From positions 1 through 53,482 of IMG/VR virus record IMGVR_UViG_3300022918_000002: a stretch of 53,482 nucleotides of DNA; one strand, written 5' to 3'. The position numbers and the translations under genes were made by a program. The notes beneath the pieces are model-generated. The model had not been told where the DNA came from, searched no databases, and saw only the letters and a program-made list of their open reading frames with translations. Within the stretch, counting starts at the first letter, position 1, and the number at the start of each line of letters is the position of its first letter. This stretch comes from a virus. This document shows, in pieces, positions 43,404-49,669 of the stretch.

Positions 43404-43952
43404 TTATTTTATTAAATGTTTCCAATGTGTATTATGTAGTATCCTGCCTATTGTTGATGTGTCAACATTATATTGTTCAGCAATAGACTTAATTGTTTTT
43501 GATTTGCCTATGGCGCGTATCTCTAAAACTTGTATTTCAGTTAATTTAGCGGCTGCATTTTTAGTTCCTTTGCATGATTTCATTAAATTATTTGAATGAG
43601 CATGATGGCTATTTTCTTTAGGTGTTACCCATTCGAGTTCAGTAACTCTGTTGTCATTCTTTATTCCTAATTTGTGATTAACTTCTGATTTTTTTTCAGG
43701 GTTTGGAATAAAAGCAATTGCAATTAACCTATGCAGTAAAAAACTATTACCACCATTCTTTTTGCTCAACCTTACTTGTAAATAACCATCTTTAGTTGTG
43801 CATGGTTTTAGAGGTCGTTCTTTGTAAAAATGATACTTATTATTTGGGGTTATAAATCTCCAATAACTAAGAGATTTAATATTACCTAAATTAGACACGG
43901 CATACAAACCCTCATAACCCACTACGTCTTTCCATTCTTCTATAATATCCAT
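43404..43952 (-). CDS. NUMOD4-HNH homing endonuclease
   Basis: 182 aa from ATG at 43950-43952 (MDIIEEWKDVVGYEGLYAV). NUMOD4 at 4-50, HNH at about 70-115 ('LLHRLIAIAFIPNP', 'VNHKLGIKNDNRVTELEWVT'), and a C-terminal HTH 'IKSIAEQYNVDTSTIGRIL'. A free-standing homing endonuclease. It is the first gene behind leader RNA C, with 9 nt between the T run and ATG. Confidence 0.88.
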   Translation of the reverse strand: MDIIEEWKDVVGYEGLYAVSNLGNIKSLSYWRFITPNNKYHFYKERPLKPCTTKDGYLQVRLSKKNGGNSFLLHRLIAIAFIPNPEKKSEVNHKLGIKNDNRVTELEWVTPKENSHHAHSNNLMKSCKGTKNAAAKLTEIQVLEIRAIGKSKTIKSIAEQYNVDTSTIGRILHNTHWKHLIK

Positions 43953-43961
43953 AATAAAAAT

Positions 43962-44061
43962 AAAAAGCCTACCATACTCCAAACGCATCTCAACTCGTTC
44001 TTTGTATAATAGGCTATAATGTCTTTAATGTTGCTTTAATTGAGATGCTGCAACCTTATAG
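43962..44061 (-). ncRNA. pseudoknotted leader RNA, copy C
   Basis: Best example of the family. The 5' hairpin GTTGC/GCAAC (44050-44054 with 44030-44034) has loop positions 44040-44048 perfectly complementary (9 bp) to 43985-43993 in the terminator loop. The terminator stem is AGCCTA/TAGGCT (44010-44015 with 43966-43971) followed by TTTTTATTTTT. The linker ACATTAAAGACATTATAGCC is shared with copy B. Confidence 0.8.
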
Positions 44062-44069
44062 CAAATATA
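44062..44069 (-). promoter_or_regulatory. promoter box of leader RNA C
   Basis: TATATTTG on the minus strand, 7 nt before the first hairpin; the upstream DNA is AT-rich without a clear TTG. Confidence 0.6.
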
Positions 44070-44109
44070 CGGATAACTAATTATATTATAGATTAATAGG
44101 CTATTAATG

Positions 44110-44355
44110 TTATTTATTTTCTACTATTATAAAATCTTTTACCTCTAATCCTGATATTTTAGATAGATACAATATATCTGAAACTACTACCGGTGCATTA
44201 AAGTTTTTATAGTTCCTTAGAGTAGCATCACTTAATCCCATATCTTCGGCAAGTTCATACTGCCTTAATTTATCTTTTTCGGGATATTTTTCATTTACGG
44301 TATCGATAACCTTTTCTATGTCAATCTTAACCCCTGTTCTTTTCTTTTCGCTCAT
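44110..44355 (-). CDS. HTH transcriptional regulator-like protein
   Basis: 81 aa. 'RQYELAEDMGLSDATLRNYKNFNAP' reads as a helix-turn-helix of the XRE type, followed by a short helical tail. Its ATG overlaps the TGA of the upstream gene. It lies just upstream of leader RNA C and may control early transcription. Confidence 0.7.
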   Translation of the reverse strand: MSEKKRTGVKIDIEKVIDTVNEKYPEKDKLRQYELAEDMGLSDATLRNYKNFNAPVVVSDILYLSKISGLEVKDFIIVENK

Positions 44356-44561
44356 TTTCGTTTTTTCTTTTTAGGTTGTAAATGTGTCTTTTTATTTCGG
44401 GTTTTTCCTGTGCCGTAGTTTTTGAAACTCTGAACTACAGGGTCAGATACTTTAGTTTCTGATTCAAGTATTTTCTTTTCTCTTAGAGCAATAGTGCCCG
44501 ACGAAACGTAAATGTTATTTTGGCACAAATGTTCCTTTTCATAATTTCCTTTACTGTTCAT
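44352..44561 (-). CDS. basic hypothetical protein
   Basis: 69 aa with a very basic C-terminus (KKKKRK) and several Ser/Thr. May bind nucleic acid. Coupled to the HTH gene by an ATGA overlap. Confidence 0.55.
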   Translation of the reverse strand: MNSKGNYEKEHLCQNNIYVSSGTIALREKKILESETKVSDPVVQSFKNYGTGKTRNKKTHLQPKKKKRK

Positions 44562-44570
44562 AATCTTATT

Positions 44571-44768
44571 TTATAATCTATAACCTGTATAATCGCATTT
44601 ACTGCAATTAACATTATATTGAGGTGGATTGCTTAATAAAATATTACCGTTTGTATCCTGTAATTCCGAATTACATTTAAGGCAAGATATACCGTTGTTT
44701 TTAGGATATGTTTGGTTTAAAATAAACATATCTTTGGTTTGTTTGTTATTTTCGTCTAATGTTTTCAT
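44571..44768 (-). CDS. zinc-ribbon protein
   Basis: 65 aa with CLKCNSELQDTNG ... CSKCDYTGYRL, two CxxC pairs about 25 residues apart, the classic zinc-ribbon spacing. Role unknown, probably nucleic acid binding. Confidence 0.7.
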   Translation of the reverse strand: MKTLDENNKQTKDMFILNQTYPKNNGISCLKCNSELQDTNGNILLSNPPQYNVNCSKCDYTGYRL

Positions 44769-44881
44769 AATAAATGTATTTTTTCGTAGTTAGGATTTTG
44801 CCCGTAATCTGTAAATAAATTACTTAAAGGCAGCGAGTAATTTGCATCGGGGTGGGTTTGGGTTATTTCTATGGTTATCAT
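44765..44881 (-). CDS. 38-aa hypothetical protein
   Basis: ATG at 44879-44881, TGA at 44765-44767. Both ends are ATGA overlaps with neighbours, which supports it strongly despite the size. Polar, no motif (MITIEITQTHPDANYSL). Confidence 0.6.
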   Translation of the reverse strand: MITIEITQTHPDANYSLPLSNLFTDYGQNPNYEKIHLL

Positions 44882-45153
44882 TTTATTTTATATTCAGGAG
44901 TTTTCTTTTGCTTGTCATTATGCATACTCTTAGCCTCTTTCCAAGTAATATATCTATTTTTGTTATTGTCCATCCTATTTATTGCAGCATCAAATCGATT
45001 ACTTGCAAGCTCTTTGTAATTGTTGACTTCATTTTCAACCCAGTCTTGTTTTAATTCTTGGAGTGTATCATAGTCCCAAAAAATAAAACTATCGGTAACA
45101 GTTGAGAAAACAGCGTATTTGCCGTTAGGTTGTTTGAAAAACACATGCGCCAT
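44878..45153 (-). CDS. hypothetical protein
   Basis: 91 aa, basic C-terminal half, ends in TGA within an ATGA overlap. Begins MAHVFFKQPNGKYAVFS. Family unknown. Confidence 0.6.
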   Translation of the reverse strand: MAHVFFKQPNGKYAVFSTVTDSFIFWDYDTLQELKQDWVENEVNNYKELASNRFDAAINRMDNNKNRYITWKEAKSMHNDKQKKTPEYKIK

Positions 45154-45157
45154 AACT

Positions 45158-45475
45158 TTAAGGTTTATAATTTTTAATGAAATTAACTACAGCAACATAG
45201 GCGGCTTGTATTTTCGTTTCGCCTTTATAATCGCATAACGCAGGAGTATTAAAACCATCGTCTAAACATATCTGTGCGCGATGCCTGCATAACTGAAACT
45301 TATAACCCAAAGATTCTATTTTCTCTATTACAGGCATTAACCGTGACCATGATTTATGATAATTTGCTTTATAGAACTGAACATTTCCGCTTTCAGTCAT
45401 AAATCCACCAAAATGCTCTGAGAATTTAAAACCTACAAACTCCGCGATAATCTTATTACTTTCTTCTATATTCAT
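45158..45475 (-). CDS. widespread phage protein of unknown function
   Basis: 105 aa with 'NYHKSWSRLMPVIEKIESLGY' and 'KIQAAYVAVVNFIKNY', a pattern seen in many phages and prophages. Function unknown. Confidence 0.7.
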   Translation of the reverse strand: MNIEESNKIIAEFVGFKFSEHFGGFMTESGNVQFYKANYHKSWSRLMPVIEKIESLGYKFQLCRHRAQICLDDGFNTPALCDYKGETKIQAAYVAVVNFIKNYKP

Positions 45476-45488
45476 TTTGCCTTATTTT

Positions 45489-45767
45489 TTAGCACCCCGC
45501 AGGGAATGATGTAACTTCTTTAGCGTTTACGATTGTTGTTAAACCACCGTTTTCATTTCTGTATGTACGTTTCACGTATTGGTATTTTTTGCCTCCTGAG
45601 GTTCCGTAACCGTTAGCGTCAAAACCTTGTGTGGTTGATTCTTCGCAATTAATAGATATAATAATAGATTGTCCGTTAGGTAAAATAGCTTTAATATTGC
45701 CGCTTGTTTTAAAAGAATAAAGTCCGAATAACGATAATACCATTATTGATAAGATTATTTTTTTCAT
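45489..45767 (-). CDS. small secreted protein
   Basis: 92 aa with a signal peptide (MKKIILSIMVLSLFGLYSF), a beta-rich body with 'SIIISINCEESTTQG' and a C-terminal Cys. Exported; two Cys could form a disulfide. Role unknown. Confidence 0.6.
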   Translation of the reverse strand: MKKIILSIMVLSLFGLYSFKTSGNIKAILPNGQSIIISINCEESTTQGFDANGYGTSGGKKYQYVKRTYRNENGGLTTIVNAKEVTSFPAGC

Positions 45768-45769
45768 GG

Positions 45770-45898
45770 TTATAATTTTACTGAATTTAATTTATTGTTT
45801 GCATCAACAACTGATTGCCTGTTTTCAATAGATGGGTTTTTAAGATATGCTTTTATTGCCGCGCCTCTTGATTGTAATTCTTGGTGTAATGTTTTCAT
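45770..45898 (-). CDS. 42-aa hypothetical protein
   Basis: ATG at 45896-45898, TAA at 45770-45772. Helical, MKTLHQELQSRGAAIKAYLK. Fits exactly between two genes. Confidence 0.55.
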   Translation of the reverse strand: MKTLHQELQSRGAAIKAYLKNPSIENRQSVVDANNKLNSVKL

Positions 45899-45915
45899 GA
45901 TTTATATTTTTAAGA

Positions 45916-46239
45916 TTACTCTACCATTCTAAGAGCGTTAAGTATTCTTTCTTTGGGTTTTGAGCCTAATTTATCCGGCCCATCATTTATTTCATATACA
46001 ACGGCATATTCTCCCATAGCAGGCATTGAAACAACTTTTTTATGTATAGGTTCTAAAATATTAACTAAGGCTTTCGCTTCTAATGTTAATCCATCTTGGT
46101 AAGATTCAATGCCACAATGTCCAAGAGCACAATGGCACTCATTATCTACGGGGCTTTTTAAATTAGTTGTACACCATTTATTTTCCGGTATGGCTTCAAA
46201 CTTTTTAATAAAGTACTCTTTGTCAAATTTAGTTTCCAT
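45916..46239 (-). CDS. conserved small protein, paralogue of 30850-31191
   Basis: 107 aa. Shares 'EYFIKKFEAIP', 'CHCALGHCG', 'ILEP.HK.V' and 'KERILNAL' with the protein at 30850-31191. Function unknown. The two copies lie 15 kb apart, each a few hundred bases downstream of a double-repeat or other early promoter. Confidence 0.7.
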   Translation of the reverse strand: METKFDKEYFIKKFEAIPENKWCTTNLKSPVDNECHCALGHCGIESYQDGLTLEAKALVNILEPIHKKVVSMPAMGEYAVVYEINDGPDKLGSKPKERILNALRMVE

Positions 46240-46241
46240 GA

Positions 46242-46688
46242 TTATTCAGTTTTTAATTTTATCCAGTTGTATTCTATTTGTTGTTCTACAGATAACAAGT
46301 GCCATTCAATTGCATAACCATTTTGGCGCATATAATCAGAGAAAATAAATGGATAATTATTATCTGTAATTTCTCCATCTATTACTTTACGGTAAAATGA
46401 TTCGTAAAAAACAATATAATCACTATCCTTGTGAAAAGAAATTAAACCTATATTTCTATTTTTAAATCCATCTATAAAATATGAAGATATATTTAATAGT
46501 TTAGCCACCTCAATAGCATCTTCATCGGTAATTGATGAAAGGGGCTTAAGTAGTAATTTTGTATAATCATCAATACTGCCATCTAATAAATAAGTGTCTG
46601 TACTTTCGTATTCATCATTGAAAGTCAAAACTTGTTGTTTCCAATAATTTGCAAAAAATCTCTCTTTGTTTTCAAATGTGTTTTCCAT
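46242..46688 (-). CDS. hypothetical protein
   Basis: 148 aa, acidic and aromatic-rich, soluble. First gene after the double-repeat promoter at 46720-46757. Family unknown. Confidence 0.65.
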   Translation of the reverse strand: MENTFENKERFFANYWKQQVLTFNDEYESTDTYLLDGSIDDYTKLLLKPLSSITDEDAIEVAKLLNISSYFIDGFKNRNIGLISFHKDSDYIVFYESFYRKVIDGEITDNNYPFIFSDYMRQNGYAIEWHLLSVEQQIEYNWIKLKTE

Positions 46689-46719
46689 TGTTATAATTAT
46701 TTATTGTTTTTCTATACCG

Positions 46720-46757
46720 CAAACCTAACATATTTTAGCTTACTAACCTAATATATT
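46720..46757 (-). promoter_or_regulatory. phage promoter with 23-bp direct repeat
   Basis: On the minus strand AATATATTAGGTT (46745-46757) and AATATGTTAGGTT (46722-46734), 23 bp apart, the latter running into TAGGTTTG (46720-46727). Same design as at 31694-31731; two matches with the same spacing argue for a real promoter or operator pair. Confidence 0.6.
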
Positions 46758-46780
46758 TTATGTTTATTTTTATTTAAAGC

Positions 46781-46812
46781 AAAAAAAATACCGCCTACTT
46801 TCGTAAACGGTA
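46781..46812 (-). terminator. Rho-independent terminator
   Basis: On the minus strand TACCG, 14-nt loop, CGGTA, then a run of eight T. It follows the promoter box at 46859 by about 45 nt and the u-spanin gene by about 80 nt, so it may end either transcript. Confidence 0.75.
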
Positions 46813-46853
46813 CTAAAAACAATAGAAAATAAATATAGAATTAAAAACAATAA

Positions 46854-46882
46854 TGTCGCAAATATAGTAAACATTAGCGACA
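46854..46882 (-). promoter_or_regulatory. promoter box within an inverted repeat
   Basis: TATATTTG (46859-46866, minus) is flanked by the inverted repeat TGTCGC/GCGACA (46854-46859 and 46877-46882). The geometry suggests a promoter covered by an operator. It would drive a short leader ending at the terminator 46781-46812. Confidence 0.5.
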
Positions 46883-46891
46883 AACAATTTA

Positions 46892-47380
46892 TTACTTATT
46901 CCTTAGCTCATTAAACATATTAGTGACATTAGAGGCATGTTTATTCATCGTTCGGTACATAAGTAACATTGCTACCATAAACACCAATACAACGCCTACG
47001 ATTAAGTATAAAACCCATGTAGAGTTAAACTCCTCCGTCTTGGTTTTTTCCTTTTCCTTTGTAGTCTGTAAAAGTTGGCTATTATATTTAGTTATAACAT
47101 CGATTAAAGCCGCGTTACAGTCCGCCTGTTGGATTATTCCCTGCTTATCGTATATTACCTTAAGTTGAGTGCCGTTCGTGCCTTGTACGTATATTGTGGT
47201 GTCCCTGTAAATTATGTTTGCCGGTGGAATGTAAGTCGCAATACCACCATCTCGCTTCTCTGTAGTTTCTATTTGCTCTTTAAAGTCGGTATCGGTTTTA
47301 GTCTTGGATGCTTGCTTTTGTATATCACAGGATGTTAACGACAATAATGTCATGAACATAATTAATAATCGGATTTTCAT
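46892..47380 (-). CDS. unimolecular spanin (u-spanin) candidate
   Basis: 162 aa. The N-terminal signal has lipobox LTSC with Cys18 for outer-membrane anchoring, a polar periplasmic part (residues 20-120), and a C-terminal transmembrane helix at 122-142 (WVLYLIVGVVLVFMVAMLL). This dual anchoring is the hallmark of u-spanins that fuse the membranes in the last lysis step. It is 2.5 kb from the endolysin, on the other side of the plus-strand operon, which is unusual. Confidence 0.7.
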   Translation of the reverse strand: MKIRLLIMFMTLLSLTSCDIQKQASKTKTDTDFKEQIETTEKRDGGIATYIPPANIIYRDTTIYVQGTNGTQLKVIYDKQGIIQQADCNAALIDVITKYNSQLLQTTKEKEKTKTEEFNSTWVLYLIVGVVLVFMVAMLLMYRTMNKHASNVTNMFNELRNK

Positions 47381-47402
47381 TTATAGGGTTTTTAAGTTTA
47401 AA

Positions 47403-47410
47403 CAAAGTTA
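47403..47410 (-). promoter_or_regulatory. possible promoter box for the u-spanin gene
   Basis: TAACTTTG on the minus strand fits TAnnTTTG, with a TTG 15 nt upstream, 22 nt from the start codon. Weaker than the TATATTTG boxes. Confidence 0.4.
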
Positions 47411-47479
47411 GTCAATTACCTAAACAAAAGATTACCTACATGGAATCATGTTATTTTTAGCACGGTGTCGTGTATAAAC

Positions 47480-47507
47480 AAAAAAACCGTGCATCTCTAC
47501 ACGGTTT
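47480..47507 (-). terminator. Rho-independent terminator in leader RNA
   Basis: On the minus strand AAACCGTG, 8-nt loop, CACGGTTT with seven T. A further CCGTGC downstream (47460-47466 area) could pair with the second arm instead, giving an alternative antiterminator. It lies about 70 nt downstream of the promoter box at 47578. Confidence 0.75.
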
Positions 47508-47577
47508 ACCAACCCCCAAAAACTTAATGCATGAAAAACACTACTTATTTTTTACTTAAAAAGAATTTTAAGCTTTA
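47486..47577 (-). ncRNA. short leader RNA upstream of the u-spanin gene
   Basis: The segment between TATATTTG (47578-47585) and the terminator at 47480-47507. It has a 5' stem CTTAAAA/TTTTTAAG but no loop-loop complementarity, so it is related in plan but not in fold to copies A-C and E. Could be an attenuated leader or a small RNA. Confidence 0.4.
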
Positions 47578-47585
47578 CAAATATA
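47578..47585 (-). promoter_or_regulatory. promoter box, minus strand, divergent early region
   Basis: TATATTTG, about 40 bp from the plus-strand promoter at 47604-47633. The two form the divergent pair that separates the plus-strand operon from the early minus-strand genes. Confidence 0.55.
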
Positions 47586-47603
47586 TAAATATTTACCTGC
47601 TTA

Positions 47604-47633
47604 TTGCGTAATAATGTTTTTTATGTATATTTG
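47604..47633 (+). promoter_or_regulatory. Bacteroidetes-type promoter of the plus-strand operon
   Basis: TTG (47604-47606), 19 nt, TATATTTG (47626-47633). Ideal spacing; it starts leader RNA E and the six plus-strand genes. Confidence 0.75.
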
Positions 47634-47719
47634 TCGATGTAGAGTCGTCGCTACAATTAAAAACATTTTAAAATTTCCGCACATGAAGAGCCGACGACCT
47701 CTGATTGTGCGGATTTTTT
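47634..47719 (+). ncRNA. pseudoknotted leader RNA, copy E
   Basis: The 5' hairpin TGTAG/CTACA (47638-47642 with 47651-47655) has loop GTCGTCG (47644-47650) complementary over 7 bp to CGACGAC (47692-47698) in the loop of the terminator. The terminator stem is TCCGCAC/GTGCGGA (47676-47682 with 47707-47713) with six T. The linker ACAATTAAAAACATTTTA resembles that of the minus-strand copies. It ends 6 nt before the ATG of a 25-aa reading frame. Confidence 0.8.
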
Positions 47720-47725
47720 GCATTT

Positions 47726-47803
47726 ATGAAATCAGCAAGTGAGAATTATGCCGAGATATTAAAATCTCCTGAATGGCATAAAAAGAGATTTAAGTTGAAA
47801 TAA
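47726..47803 (+). CDS. 25-aa peptide, possible truncated HNH endonuclease start
   Basis: MKSASENYAEILKSPEWHKK and so on to KLK, stop TAA. The phrase 'LKSPEW.KKR' is typical of the start of HNH nucleases, and no HNH core follows. It could be the remnant of a homing gene or a leader peptide between the leader RNA and the operon. Confidence 0.45.
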   Translation: MKSASENYAEILKSPEWHKKRFKLK

Positions 47804-47831
47804 ACCCTTATAACAGCTAAAACAATAACCA

Positions 47832-48035
47832 ATGACAAAACAAGAAAAGGCAAACCAGGACAAAAACAGGTATTTTACAGAAACAGGCGTTGATATTACA
47901 GAACGCATTACAAGCGGTAAAACACTATTCTTTGAATGGCGAAATGAAGCCGCTAAATACGCTGAACAAAAAAGGACTTATGTATTTGAAGTATTTAACA
48001 GAACCGAGCAAATAGGTTTCGGGGTAACAACTTAA
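47832..48035 (+). CDS. hypothetical protein
   Basis: 67 aa, polar and basic. First full gene of the plus-strand operon. No motif recognised. The stop is followed by the next ATG 4 nt away. Confidence 0.6.
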   Translation: MTKQEKANQDKNRYFTETGVDITERITSGKTLFFEWRNEAAKYAEQKRTYVFEVFNRTEQIGFGVTT

Positions 48036-48039
48036 GATT

Positions 48040-48480
48040 ATGGAATTGAAAGCAAGCGAATTACGAATAGGCAATTTAGTTGATTATCTGTGTGAAGATA
48101 AACTGGATGACCGGCAGGAATGGTACGAACCTACAGTGATTGACTGGCAGGATATTAAATATTTATCCGAAAAAGAAGTAAGAAACAAAGGATTAGTTCC
48201 CGATGGCCCGGTAAGAGAACATTACAAACCCATCCCGATAACCGAAGATTGGCTGTTGAAATTAGGGTTTGTTCGTAGTAATAATCCTGACTTACTTTTC
48301 TTTTCAATACCGATGCTGCATATCGAAATACATGCCGAAAAATATCGCGGCAGGTATGTTATTCAATTGGCGAATCATATTAAACCTATTGTGACTGAAA
48401 TCGAATTTGTACACCAACTTCAAAACTTAATATACGCGCTCAGTGGCACAGAACTAACTTTAACCGATAAAACTAATTAA
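48040..48480 (+). CDS. conserved Bacteroidetes phage protein
   Basis: 146 aa, with 'ELRIGNLVDYL', 'KPIPITEDWLLKLGF' and 'EFVHQLQNLIYALSGTELTL'. This set of blocks recurs in Bacteroidetes phages and prophages and supports host assignment. Function unknown. Confidence 0.75.
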   Translation: MELKASELRIGNLVDYLCEDKLDDRQEWYEPTVIDWQDIKYLSEKEVRNKGLVPDGPVREHYKPIPITEDWLLKLGFVRSNNPDLLFFSIPMLHIEIHAEKYRGRYVIQLANHIKPIVTEIEFVHQLQNLIYALSGTELTLTDKTN

Positions 48481-48490
48481 TTATGGAATT

Positions 48491-48691
48491 ATGCCAAAGT
48501 CATTAATTTATAAGGGGGTCTATGCCGTTACAAGAAACGGTAAAAATATGTTTCGATCTAACCATTCATACAACAAAATAATATGGCAGTCTAATTATTT
48601 CAATAGTGAAATTGAAGCAGCAAAGGCTTACGATATTCGTTTAATCACATTAGGCTTTAAGCCTGTAAATGTTTTAAAGCCTAAATTATGA
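48491..48691 (+). CDS. AP2-like DNA-binding domain protein
   Basis: 66 aa. 'YKGVYAVTRNGKNMFRSNHSYNK' and 'YFNSEIEAAKAYDIRLITLG' match the AP2 fold found in plants and in phage homing endonucleases. Here it stands alone. It ends with TGA overlapping the next ATG. Confidence 0.75.
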   Translation: MPKSLIYKGVYAVTRNGKNMFRSNHSYNKIIWQSNYFNSEIEAAKAYDIRLITLGFKPVNVLKPKL

Positions 48692-48930
48692 ATTGCGAAC
48701 TTTTTACAGTACCTGACGTAAGCGCAAAACTTAATTTAAGTTTTGAAACAGTAAGATTATTGATTAAACTCTTTGATGCTTATCCTACTGTAATTAACAA
48801 TAGAGTTTTTTATTCCAGATACATGAAAGATAAGATAATAAAATCATTGCCTTTAATAACAATACCAAAAAAGCCTAAAAAGCCTTATTTTGAGTTTGCA
48901 GAAGTAACAATAGAAAGTAAAATAAATTAA
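48688..48930 (+). CDS. MerR/excisionase-like winged HTH protein
   Basis: 80 aa. 'TVPDVSAKLNLSFETVRLLIK' is a MerR-like helix-turn-helix. In the absence of an integrase it is more likely a transcriptional regulator than an excisionase. Translationally coupled to the AP2 gene. Confidence 0.65.
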   Translation: MNCELFTVPDVSAKLNLSFETVRLLIKLFDAYPTVINNRVFYSRYMKDKIIKSLPLITIPKKPKKPYFEFAEVTIESKIN

Positions 48931-48941
48931 AAACAAATATT

Positions 48942-49328
48942 ATGATAAAAATAAACTCACTTAGTTTTAATGAGCAAGATGTAACTGAATGCAATGATGT
49001 ATCAGTTTTGTTAAATTATGAAATTGAATTATTAAAGCTAATGTCACATATAAAGGGCACGATTGATCATTGTAAAGAATTAAAAGAGAAAGGTACACCC
49101 GTTGCTTACGACATGTATTCTAAAAACATTCGTTTTAAGTCGCTTCTTGGAATACTGCATGCAATAATAAAAAATAGAATTAAAGAAATAAACAAAGACA
49201 ATCCAAAATTAGCTATTAAGCATTTCGGTAACTTTTTCATAGATGTAGCGGAAGAGGTATTGAGCGAGGAAACATTTAAGCATATAAAAGATAAGGCTGA
49301 AATAATATATAGAATGCAAATTAAATAA
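48942..49328 (+). CDS. hypothetical helical protein
   Basis: 128 aa, helical throughout, with basic patches, no motif. The stop overlaps the start of the next gene. Confidence 0.6.
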   Translation: MIKINSLSFNEQDVTECNDVSVLLNYEIELLKLMSHIKGTIDHCKELKEKGTPVAYDMYSKNIRFKSLLGILHAIIKNRIKEINKDNPKLAIKHFGNFFIDVAEEVLSEETFKHIKDKAEIIYRMQIK

Positions 49329-49636
49329 TGGATGACGAGATAAAGGTAATTTCTCTATTAGAAAAGAGTTTTACATTTAAGCGTACTACCAATACCGAAC
49401 AAAAATCCTGTTATCATTACGGGGTAGAAGTAGATGAGGAAACACGCACCGTAAATTGCGCTAAATGCGGAATTGTGATGGATCCTTTTGATTATCTAAA
49501 AACTACATGCTACAGGAACGAAAGCGCTTTCAACAAGTATATATTGTTAACAGCAGAAGTTTCTAAACTTGAAAAAAGGTATAATAATCTAAATAAAGAA
49601 ATCGAAAGATTAAAATCTATAAAGTCTAAACTATAA
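49328..49636 (+). CDS. zinc-finger phage protein with C-terminal coiled coil
   Basis: 102 aa. 'CYHYGVEVDEETRTVNCAKCG' and 'MDPFDYLKTTC' form a zinc-binding N-terminal half, a familiar phage family of unknown function, followed by a coiled coil. Last gene of the plus-strand operon. Confidence 0.7.
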   Translation: MDDEIKVISLLEKSFTFKRTTNTEQKSCYHYGVEVDEETRTVNCAKCGIVMDPFDYLKTTCYRNESAFNKYILLTAEVSKLEKRYNNLNKEIERLKSIKSKL

Positions 49637-49669
49637 AAAAAGCCTCCATTACGGGGGCTTTGCTTTTTC
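49634..49669. terminator. bidirectional terminator between convergent genes
   Basis: Hairpin AAAGCCTCC/GGGGGCTTT with T-rich ends on both strands (TTTGCTTTTT on plus, TTTTTTT on minus). It ends both the plus-strand operon and the minus-strand endolysin transcript. Confidence 0.85.

Noticed and set aside
48688-48930. Excisionase, hinting at a temperate lifestyle
   Set aside because: No integrase, attachment site or clear lysogeny repressor was found; a MerR-like HTH alone does not show lysogeny.
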